From Fictibacillus sp. b24 (GTDB lineage Bacteria > Bacillota > Bacilli > Bacillales > Fictibacillaceae), in contig NZ_JAUCES010000005.1 of NCBI RefSeq assembly GCF_030348825.1, positions 3,782,001 through 3,846,000 on the forward strand: a stretch of DNA of 64,000 nucleotides, in the 5' to 3' direction. Positions 57,249-64,000 of the stretch are shown in pieces. The position numbers and the translations under genes were made by a program. Within the stretch, counting starts at the first letter, position 1; each line of letters starts with the position of its first letter. Under the pieces are notes generated by a model that saw nothing but the letters and a program-made list of their open reading frames with translations, had not been told where the DNA came from and did not search any database.

Positions 57249-58424
57249 CTATTGATAATGATAAAAGTTGGTTCCGGTTACTTCTACAATGGGTTTATTT
57301 AGGTGATAGGGACCTATTGTATCTAGTTTTGTATTTGTAAACTTCACAGACTCATAACCGTAACTTTCAGCCGTTAAGAGGATGGCATCAATCATCATGA
57401 GATCCTCGGTATTATCTGCTGAGAGCTTCATCGTATCTGGGAAAGTAATCTCAACATAATCCTTGTTGATTTCTTTTACTGCAAGTGCAATGTCCTTAGG
57501 CAAAAGCGGTTTAAGTCCGCGCTCTTGTTCATCATCCATCATTTCAAGAGCGTCCTCAAACTCCTTTGGCATTGTTTCCGCGTCTTGACCTGTTGAGAAC
57601 AGACTAACGATAAAAGCATCACTTGACGGTGCATCGTAACGGTAGTGAGGAGCTCCAGGAACGGCGAGATCCCACTCTTTAACTGAACCAAAACGCGGGA
57701 ATTCATAACCCGGCTGCCCATCTGTTCTTAATTCCACCTTTGCTTTCTCCCCGTTGTTTGCAAAAGTCATTGAAATTAATGCCTTCATCAGTGGCTCTTC
57801 TGCTTCATTAACCGATCCTGACTGGAAATCAACAACTACTGTTTCTTCCTCTTCAGTTATTTTAGCTTTTATTAAAGGACTACTCTCTAAACCAGCATCG
57901 CTTGGGTTAAACTTTTGAAGCTGATCATTGACCTTATTTAAGTAATAATCTTTATCTGTTAAAAAACTCACCGGTATCACAAGCTGCGCCTGCTCATCCA
58001 GATAACCTACCGTTACCCAGTCTTTGTTTGATGATTCAATGTCTTTTTTCAATAGAGGAGCGTGATAGGCAACAGGTGTTTCTGATTTCATGATACCTGC
58101 ATTACTTTGATCATTACCTCCAGCAGAATCATAAGCGGATTTTCCTTCCATATCTCCATCGTGTTGCGCCATTTTGGAATTCTCCATCTTTTGTCCGCCG
58201 TTCTTCATTATTTCTGGAACAAAGATACCAAATAATACGAGCGCACATGCTGTGGCAAGTGCAGGAAGGCTCCATGTAGGAAGTTTTTTTCCTTTTTGAT
58301 GCTTATATTCAACCTTTGCCTGAACCTTAAGAAAGAGCTCTTGCTTGGATTGACGATCTTTTATAGGGGGCATCGACTTAAGATGCTGTTCAATAATTTC
58401 ATCGTTCCACTTAATTTGTTCCAT
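57249..58424 (-). CDS. rsiX: Anti-sigma-X factor RsiX
   Basis: 391 residues: cytoplasmic N-terminus (WNDEIIEQHLKSMPPIKDRQSKQELF), one membrane helix (about 48-70) and a large extracytoplasmic region with GerMN-like sequence (VDAILLTAESYGYESVKFTNT). It inhibits SigX and is next to it, overlapping it by 14 bases, as in B. subtilis. Confidence 0.88.
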   Translation of the reverse strand: MEQIKWNDEIIEQHLKSMPPIKDRQSKQELFLKVQAKVEYKHQKGKKLPTWSLPALATACALVLFGIFVPEIMKNGGQKMENSKMAQHDGDMEGKSAYDSAGGNDQSNAGIMKSETPVAYHAPLLKKDIESSNKDWVTVGYLDEQAQLVIPVSFLTDKDYYLNKVNDQLQKFNPSDAGLESSPLIKAKITEEEETVVVDFQSGSVNEAEEPLMKALISMTFANNGEKAKVELRTDGQPGYEFPRFGSVKEWDLAVPGAPHYRYDAPSSDAFIVSLFSTGQDAETMPKEFEDALEMMDDEQERGLKPLLPKDIALAVKEINKDYVEITFPDTMKLSADNTEDLMMIDAILLTAESYGYESVKFTNTKLDTIGPYHLNKPIVEVTGTNFYHYQ

Positions 58425-58956
58425 CTTTCAATTCCTCCTCCAGGCCCGGTTGCTGATCCAGCCATTTGCGCAATTCTTTTATAGCCCGGTGCTGGGTGGT
58501 CTTCACTTTACTTTCGGTCCAACTTAAAATTTGCGCAGTTTCTGAGATCGATAATGACTGAATGTACCGAAGTACAAGCACTTGCTGCTGATCAAGTGAA
58601 CAGCATTTCATCATTTTGTATAAATCACGATAAGACTCTTTCTTGGCAATTAACTCTTCTGGAAGGGGATCCTGGTCTCGCAGCACATTTTCACTCTCTT
58701 TAATATCAAAAAATAGAAATCGTTTATTGCGTCTTGATTGTTTTCTCAGCCAGTCAATGGCCACGTGCCTGGCGATGGAATACAACCATGTTTTTTCTGA
58801 ACTCTTGCCTTCAAAACTTTCGTATGCGTTTAATACCCGGATATAAACTTCTTGTACAAGGTCTTCTGCAGATTCACGGTTTCGTACCATATAAAAAAGA
58901 AATTGAAATAGAGCTGCATGATACTCGTCATACAACCGGTCGAACGTTTCTTTCAC
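58411..58956 (-). CDS. sigX: ECF sigma factor SigX
   Basis: 181 residues with sigma region 2 (FYMVRNRESAEDLVQEVYIRVL) and region 4 (ILSWTESKVKTTQHRAIKELR). SigX controls cell-envelope modification and resistance to cationic peptides in Bacillus. An own-type promoter lies upstream and rsiX follows, so the pair is autoregulated. Confidence 0.92.
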   Translation of the reverse strand: MKETFDRLYDEYHAALFQFLFYMVRNRESAEDLVQEVYIRVLNAYESFEGKSSEKTWLYSIARHVAIDWLRKQSRRNKRFLFFDIKESENVLRDQDPLPEELIAKKESYRDLYKMMKCCSLDQQQVLVLRYIQSLSISETAQILSWTESKVKTTQHRAIKELRKWLDQQPGLEEELKDGTN

Positions 58957-58988
58957 TTCAGATGGCCCCCTGTCTCTATGTAATTATG

Positions 58989-59016
58989 TAGTCGTATTTA
59001 CTCATAAAAAGTTACA
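58989..59016 (-). promoter_or_regulatory. Autoregulatory sigma-X promoter
   Basis: TGTAAC, 16-bp spacer, CGACTA on the minus strand match the sigma-X consensus (TGTAAC-N16-17-CGAC). A sigma-X-dependent promoter is expected at this place. Confidence 0.82.
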
Positions 59017-59127
59017 TTACAAACATGTTACTTCTAAGTCTACTCTTATTTTGCGTATCTCGATAGGACCAATTTGTCGATAATTACCAACAAAAGAGGT
59101 TCTGCTTAGACAAAACCAGCCACCAAT

Positions 59128-59160
59128 CAAAAAAGACACCAGGTATAGGTGTCTTTTTAT
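59128..59160. terminator. Bidirectional hairpin between sigX and tetR
   Basis: AAAAAGACACC/GGTGTCTTTTT stem with T-runs on both sides; it probably ends the tetR transcript. Confidence 0.8.
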
Positions 59161-59218
59161 TTATGCTATTTTCTAAATAATTGCTGTTGATGCATTTTGT
59201 TTCTATTCATCATTGAAA

Positions 59219-59350
59219 AGTTGATTGGAGTGGAGGGTGTGAGACTCCTGCGGGACAGGCGGGCAGGTGAGACACTTAAGAGTGAAACGTACAAATGTGG
59301 CTCACCGCCTGCCCCGCGGAAAGCGAGCACCTGGAACGGAAATCAACTAC
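59219..59350 (-). repeat. Dispersed palindromic element, copy 7 (subfamily B, reverse)
   Basis: Reverse orientation; GAGACTCCTGCGGGACAGGC, ACTTAAGAGTGAAACGTACA, GCCCCGCGGAAAGCGAGC. Outer arms AGTTGATT/AATCAACT. It lies in the 430-bp gap between sigX and tetR. Confidence 0.85.
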
Positions 59351-59387
59351 TTCCAAAAGCACCAAAGCTTACGAAAACAGCTCTCTA

Positions 59388-59999
59388 TTATTTATTTTTT
59401 ACATAGCTTAAAAACATTTCTTCAATGGTATCCCAGGCGTTGCGATACTGTTCTTCTTCACCTAAAAATGAATAGTGAAGAACATTTCCATCACGAACAG
59501 CCCAAAAGATGCGTGAAATATTTTGTGGATCTAATTTTGCATTGATCTCTCCAGCTTCCTGGCCCTCAATGATAATGTTGACGATGTAATCAATGAATCT
59601 ATTGTATCTTTCCGCAAGAATGGACTTTAAATCATCTTGCCTTGAACCATAGAGCCAGAATTCGATGTATACTCTCATAGTCTGCTGATCATCTTCTTTT
59701 AACTCTTGCTTTTTAAAGCGTTTGAACAAATTCGCAAGTTTTGCGTTAGCACTTGTAAGAGAAGCGTTCTCTTGTTCCATATCTTCAAAAAAACGATCTG
59801 TACGCTGCTTTAATAGCTGCAGGTAGATCTCCTCTTTGCTAGCAAAATAGTTATAGATTGCACCTTTGCTAATGTTTGAGTCTTTTACAATATCATCAAT
59901 AATCGTAGCTTGATACCCTTTTTCACCGAAGCATTTCAAGGCGCTCTCAAGAATCTGATTGCGTTTCTCTGCTTTATACTGAGCTGAAACTTTAGGCAT
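59388..59999 (-). CDS. TetR-family transcriptional regulator
   Basis: 203 residues: N-terminal HTH (ILESALKCFGEKGYQATIIDDIVKDSNISKGAIYNYFASKEEIYLQLL), C-terminal ligand-binding helical domain. The ligand is unknown. It follows the GNAT gene by 51 bases. A palindromic operator lies just upstream of the GNAT gene, so it probably represses both. Close to the YvdT/YerO-type regulators in layout. Confidence 0.9.
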   Translation of the reverse strand: MPKVSAQYKAEKRNQILESALKCFGEKGYQATIIDDIVKDSNISKGAIYNYFASKEEIYLQLLKQRTDRFFEDMEQENASLTSANAKLANLFKRFKKQELKEDDQQTMRVYIEFWLYGSRQDDLKSILAERYNRFIDYIVNIIIEGQEAGEINAKLDPQNISRIFWAVRDGNVLHYSFLGEEEQYRNAWDTIEEMFLSYVKNK

Positions 60000-60050
60000 G
60001 ATGCTTCCTCCATTTATGACACGTCTTCCTAAATAAGTATAACAGAGTTT

Positions 60051-60968
60051 TCAGTCTATTTCGGAAAAAGTTTTTACTCCCTTCGCTTCACTCTTTGCTT
60101 TTATAGGACGTTCCATATGCACTTGTTCAACTAAAGCAGTGAATCCTGATTCTGTTAACATACGGTTTAATGCGTTATCTTTTTTAGGGATGTTCATGGT
60201 GATTCTTTTAACAGATGCATCTAGTGGAGCGAATGCATTTTGAACAAGAGAAGCAACGATTTCTTGTTCGTTTGGATGCTGCAAGTCGGTCTCACACTGA
60301 TAAAGTACGATGCCTCCAAGCTCTCCAGTCTCTTTGTATCCCTTTTTATAAACTGCATAACCTAACGGAGTATCACCTTTAATCGCCAGCAAGCCTGTAA
60401 AATCTTTTAGACTAGGAAACTGCGTCTGCCATGCTGTAACAGGTTTATAAAATGATAACGATTGGATTTCCTGCATGCTTGCCTCTCTTACGTGTATATC
60501 CGTATTTCTCTCTTTTAAGCTTAAAACCGAACCTTCATGCTGCAGAAAAATTAATTCTTCAAAAATTTGATAACCCATTTGCTTATATAGCTTAATTGCT
60601 GCTTCATTTTGTTTAATCGCTTCAAGCCTCGCTATATCTACATTTTCTTCTTCATATATATTTAGACAAACGGTGATTAACTTTTTGCCAATTCCCATTC
60701 CTCTAAAATCAGGAGCGATCGCTGTGCCGCCGTTCCACACATAACGTTTTCCATTAATCGTTCGGAAACTGTTTAGCACGAAACCTGCAAGTTTACCATC
60801 ATAAACCGCTACAACCGATTTTTCTAAGGAAATGCCTTCTCCCGCTACCTTCTGCAAAAAACGATTAAGATCCATCGTCATATCAGAGTAATAGTGTTTC
60901 CATGATTCATTCCATAACGAGATTGCTTCATTGAAAGATAACTCACTAAACCGTTTGATGACTAACAC
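60051..60968 (-). CDS. Two-domain GNAT acetyltransferase (GTG start)
   Basis: 305 residues with a complete N-terminal GNAT domain (TAIAPDFRGMGIGKKLI for acetyl-CoA binding, ARLEAIKQNEAAIKLYKQMGY) and a second, degenerate GNAT-like half. GAGGAG fits the GTG at 60968. Its substrate is unknown. It is the first gene of the GNAT-tetR unit. Confidence 0.85.
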   Translation of the reverse strand: MLVIKRFSELSFNEAISLWNESWKHYYSDMTMDLNRFLQKVAGEGISLEKSVVAVYDGKLAGFVLNSFRTINGKRYVWNGGTAIAPDFRGMGIGKKLITVCLNIYEEENVDIARLEAIKQNEAAIKLYKQMGYQIFEELIFLQHEGSVLSLKERNTDIHVREASMQEIQSLSFYKPVTAWQTQFPSLKDFTGLLAIKGDTPLGYAVYKKGYKETGELGGIVLYQCETDLQHPNEQEIVASLVQNAFAPLDASVKRITMNIPKKDNALNRMLTESGFTALVEQVHMERPIKAKSEAKGVKTFSEID

Positions 60969-60997
60969 TGCGATCACTCCTCAACTATTAACTTTTA

Positions 60998-61015
60998 AAA
61001 ACGACTGGTCGTTTT
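60998..61015. promoter_or_regulatory. TetR-type operator upstream of the GNAT gene
   Basis: AAAACGAC-TG-GTCGTTTT, perfect 8-bp arms with a 2-bp centre, like operators of many TetR regulators. It lies about 30 bp before the GNAT start. Confidence 0.72.
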
Positions 61016-61133
61016 ATTAAATTTTATTAAAAGAATCCAAGATTGACCAACATATTCGTTCGACAAAACTTTGCTATAATTTTACGGTTTCACTCACAGC
61101 TCGTAATAACATGGAAAATACATTATTCCATAT

Positions 61134-61184
61134 AAAAAAAACTGATTCAAAAGGACTTAACGTACCTTATGAATCAGTTTTTTT
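61134..61184 (-). terminator. Terminator of the coiled-coil gene
   Basis: AAACTGATTCA/TGAATCAGTTT stem with an inner AAGG/CCTT pairing, then TTTTTTT. Confidence 0.9.
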
Positions 61185-61188
61185 CTGC

Positions 61189-61479
61189 TCATTCAAACAG
61201 CATCTTAAAATGCTCGTAATACTCTTCTATTTTTTGTTCTTCTTGTTGATAATAGTCATTCAGTTGTTGATCAGATGATAATTGCAAAGCTTTCTCTCCA
61301 AATTGAGTCAGATCATCTAATACTCCCGATGTCTTTTTGCCTATTTCTACATCTTCTTTTAATAGTTGTGCTACTTCTGTTAACTTATTAATCTGTTCTT
61401 CACTTATAGTCTTGTTTCGTTGAATTTCTTCCAACATGGAGTAAATAATCTGCGCTCTCTCTTTTGTCTGTGTTTTCAT
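61189..61479 (-). CDS. Hypothetical coiled-coil protein
   Basis: 96 residues, charged and strongly helical (IIYSMLEEIQRNK, IEEYYEHFKMLFE), without motif or signal peptide. GAGAGGTGAT precedes the ATG. Divergent from the PBP gene; no function proposed. Confidence 0.7.
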   Translation of the reverse strand: MKTQTKERAQIIYSMLEEIQRNKTISEEQINKLTEVAQLLKEDVEIGKKTSGVLDDLTQFGEKALQLSSDQQLNDYYQQEEQKIEEYYEHFKMLFE

Positions 61480-61588
61480 AAGATCACCTCTCCTTTATCC
61501 GATTCCCCTCCAATCATTTTATAAACTGTTTTATTTATACAAGTATTGGGTAAATCAAGGATAGTACCCTAAAGAAAGGAAGAGGGCT

Positions 61589-64000
61589 GTGGCGAAAAGA
61601 ACAGAGCTTCGTCAGAAAAAGAAACGCTCGCTTTGGATTCGACGAACTGCTATCATTACTTTACTTTTTTTCTTATCCAGCGTAACATTCGGCGGCGCCA
61701 TGATTTACGCTTACGTAAACGGCACTCCGAAACTGACAGAAGAAGACTTGCAAGATCCGAAATCATCCATGATCTATGACATGAATGATGAATTTATTAC
61801 GTATGTAACAAGCGCTGAACGAAGGGAATATGCAAAGATCAATGATATTCCAGAACTGGTCCAACAAGCTTTCATTTCAACAGAAGATGTCCGGTTTAAA
61901 GAACACATGGGAATCGATGTAAAGCGAATTGTAGGAGCTGCCGTAGCCAATGTTCAAGATGGCTTTGGTGCAGAAGGTGCCAGCACGATTACTCAACAAG
62001 TCGTTAAGAACAGTGTATTATCCTCAGACAAAACGATCGAACGAAAAGTACAAGAAGCTTACCTTGCTATTCAACTCGAACGCAAGTACACAAAAGATGA
62101 AATTCTAGAAATGTATTTAAACAAGATTTACTTTGGCAGCGGAGCTTATGGTGTTGCGACTGCTTCTAAGACGTACTTCAACAAACCTTTAAAAGATCTA
62201 ACACCAGCCGAAGCAGCTCTACTCGCAGGATTGCCTCAACGACCGAGCAGCTATGATCCCTTTCTCCACCCTGAAGTTGCGGAAGAAAGGCGCAATACCG
62301 TCTTGCAGCTTATGTACAAAAATGGTGCAATAACAAAACAGCAAAAAGAAGAAGCCGTAAGCACTTCTGTAACCGATTCACTTGCAAAAGAAAAAGCGCA
62401 GCGATTAAAGTATGACGCTTTTATTCAGCAAGTTATAAAAGAATTGAAGGAAAAAGGGATTTCTGAACGCGCCATCTATGAAGGCGGGTTAAAGATCTAT
62501 ACAACCCTTGATCCAAAAGCACAAGCTCATACCGAGAAAGTATTATCAACAGAAGAATTTGTAAAATACCCGAGCGATAAGTTCAAAGCTGGGGTTGCTC
62601 TCTTAGACACAAAGACTGGCGTAATCCGTGCGTTAGGTGGAAATCGAACAAGCGGTGAACAGAATGTTGAAAAAGGATTCAATTATGCAACTGATACTAA
62701 ACGCCAGCCGGGTTCTACCATAAAACCGATATTGGATTATGGCCCTGCGATAGAAAAGTTTAAGTGGTCTACGTATAAACAGATAAAAGACGAGGAATTA
62801 GAAATTGATGGTTGGGAAGCAGGAAACTGGGATGACGAGTTTCATGGTGATGTTTCCATGCGTGAAGCACTCGTAAAGTCTTACAACATCCCTGCGATAA
62901 AAACCTTTATGGAGGTCGGTTCAGAGGATGCCGTAAAATTTGCTCAGCAGTTAGGCATACCGATTAAACAAGCTTATCCAGCATATGCAATCGGCGGGTT
63001 TGGAAATGGTCCTTCCCCTCTGGAACTAGCTGGAGCTTATACAGCATTCGGTAATCAAGGTGTTTACCATAAGCCTACGACTCTGCGCAAAGTAAAATAT
63101 CCTGACGGCTATGAAGCTAAGTACGAATCTAAGCCTGTAGCAGCTATGCACGATTACACTGCATATATGATTACCGATATGTTAAAAGATGCGGTTACGC
63201 GCGGGACTGGAACACTGGCTGCCATCCCTGGTTTAGAAGTAGCAGGAAAAACAGGAACGACAAACTTGCCTGAAGAAATTAATAATGAAAAAGGTTCAAG
63301 TGATTCTTGGTTTGCGGGCTATACAACAAATTACACAGCAGCCGTTTGGACTGGCTATGACAAAACCACTGCAGAAACCTATTTAACGCCAGAAGACCAA
63401 AAGATTGCAAAGTATATCTTTAAATCCATTGTTTCAGAAGTTTCAAAAGATAAAAAGACAGCTGGGTTTACAAAACCAAAGTCTGTTGAGGAAGTTTATA
63501 TCAATAAAGACACGGGGTATATCACCAAAAGCGGAAATGGTCCTAACACCGTAAAAGAGCTTATCGTTAAAGGTACATCACTAAAAGAAATGACAGCTCC
63601 ACCTAAACCAAAAAAAGCACCAAAGAAACAAGATTCTAAGTCAAATGATAATGACAAAGATAAAGATAAGAAGAAAAATGAGGAAAAGAAAAAAGAGAAA
63701 AAGCAAGAAGAAGAGAAAAAGAAGGAGGAAGAAAAAAAACCAGAACCTCCTCCGGCGAAGCCAAAAGATGATAAGGCAGATCCACCTCCGCCACAAGATG
63801 AGCCTGGAACAGGAACAGATCCTGAACCAAAGGATCCTCCAACGGAGCCGCCACCGCCAACCGAGCCACCTCCTGCTGATCCGCCGCCAACTGAACCTCC
63901 ACCTACTGAACCTCCTGCAACGGATCCCCCGCCTGAGGGTGATACGACTGGGACAGAGGCTGGAACAGCAGGAGCAACAAGTACACAGACAACAGAGTAA
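61589..64000 (+). CDS. ponA: Class A penicillin-binding protein (PonA/PBP1-like)
   Basis: 803 residues: basic N-terminus and one membrane helix (about 18-38), GT51 transglycosylase domain (catalytic Glu in STEDVRFKEH; EGASTITQQ), transpeptidase domain with PGSTIK (SxxK), SYN and KTGTTN. It polymerises and cross-links peptidoglycan. The C-terminus has a long Lys/Glu-rich segment followed by a Pro/Glu/Thr-rich tail (about 680-803) and no clear fibronectin domain as in B. subtilis PonA. Start GTG with AAAGGAAGAGG upstream. The stop codon is the last base of the window. Confidence 0.93.
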   Translation: MAKRTELRQKKKRSLWIRRTAIITLLFFLSSVTFGGAMIYAYVNGTPKLTEEDLQDPKSSMIYDMNDEFITYVTSAERREYAKINDIPELVQQAFISTEDVRFKEHMGIDVKRIVGAAVANVQDGFGAEGASTITQQVVKNSVLSSDKTIERKVQEAYLAIQLERKYTKDEILEMYLNKIYFGSGAYGVATASKTYFNKPLKDLTPAEAALLAGLPQRPSSYDPFLHPEVAEERRNTVLQLMYKNGAITKQQKEEAVSTSVTDSLAKEKAQRLKYDAFIQQVIKELKEKGISERAIYEGGLKIYTTLDPKAQAHTEKVLSTEEFVKYPSDKFKAGVALLDTKTGVIRALGGNRTSGEQNVEKGFNYATDTKRQPGSTIKPILDYGPAIEKFKWSTYKQIKDEELEIDGWEAGNWDDEFHGDVSMREALVKSYNIPAIKTFMEVGSEDAVKFAQQLGIPIKQAYPAYAIGGFGNGPSPLELAGAYTAFGNQGVYHKPTTLRKVKYPDGYEAKYESKPVAAMHDYTAYMITDMLKDAVTRGTGTLAAIPGLEVAGKTGTTNLPEEINNEKGSSDSWFAGYTTNYTAAVWTGYDKTTAETYLTPEDQKIAKYIFKSIVSEVSKDKKTAGFTKPKSVEEVYINKDTGYITKSGNGPNTVKELIVKGTSLKEMTAPPKPKKAPKKQDSKSNDNDKDKDKKKNEEKKKEKKQEEEKKKEEEKKPEPPPAKPKDDKADPPPPQDEPGTGTDPEPKDPPTEPPPPTEPPPADPPPTEPPPTEPPATDPPPEGDTTGTEAGTAGATSTQTTE

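Overview
This is a low-GC Firmicutes chromosome segment of Bacillus type, probably Bacillaceae close to Fictibacillus; the genus is an inference. The support is B. subtilis-like gene order, a complete rsbRSTUVW-sigB-rsbX operon, the sporulation gene cmpA, TTG/GTG starts with strong AGGAGG sites, and the dispersed GC-rich palindromic repeat common in these genomes.

Layout. 1-339: 3' end of a frameshifted phage-type integrase beside groEL. 423-8413: the B. subtilis ydi block (groEL-groES with CIRCE, ydiL-ydiK, tatC-tatA, rex, moaC, ABC-F ydiF). 8464-8632: a DnaA-box cluster. 8720-12347: the tRNA t6A operon thiL-tsaE-tsaB-rimI-tsaD. 12717-15697: tRNA-fMet/Asp, an amino acid permease with a probable cre site, and a Cys/Met PLP enzyme. 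16177-22423: an rRNA operon (16S-23S-5S, minus strand) preceded by a 12-tRNA array with its own promoter. 22609-25500: sprT-like, cmpA and tex. 25830-30713: the sigma-B operon. 31156-35677: mazEF, alr, ydcC, acpS and a rhomboid protease. 36008-38116: an unusual four-gene operon (heme-monooxygenase-like, helical His-rich, CarH-like B12-binding, PAS/STAS). 38306-43294: DinB-like, HD-GYP, D,D-carboxypeptidase, CorA, Nudix. 44497-46097: an RRNPP-type regulator followed by a secreted precursor carrying six tandem copies of a putative signalling peptide. 46146-64000: L,D-transpeptidase, 3-methyladenine glycosylase, signal peptidase, VOC proteins, a divergent QueA/SDR pair, UvsE, RND pump, a catalytically dead NlpC/P60 protein, sigX-rsiX, tetR/GNAT and a class A PBP.

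Most of the window is conserved housekeeping and stress-response DNA. The best candidates for undescribed biology are the NprR-like regulator with its six-copy propeptide; the B12/heme/STAS operon close to the stressosome genes; four intergenic arrays whose units repeat every 21 nt (two DNA turns) although each locus has a different motif; seven copies of a ~130-bp palindromic element in two subfamilies with compensating inner arms; and the NlpC/P60 protein that has lost all three catalytic residues.

Start codons were chosen from ribosome-binding-site spacing. Family calls rest on motif recognition from memory; no database search was possible.
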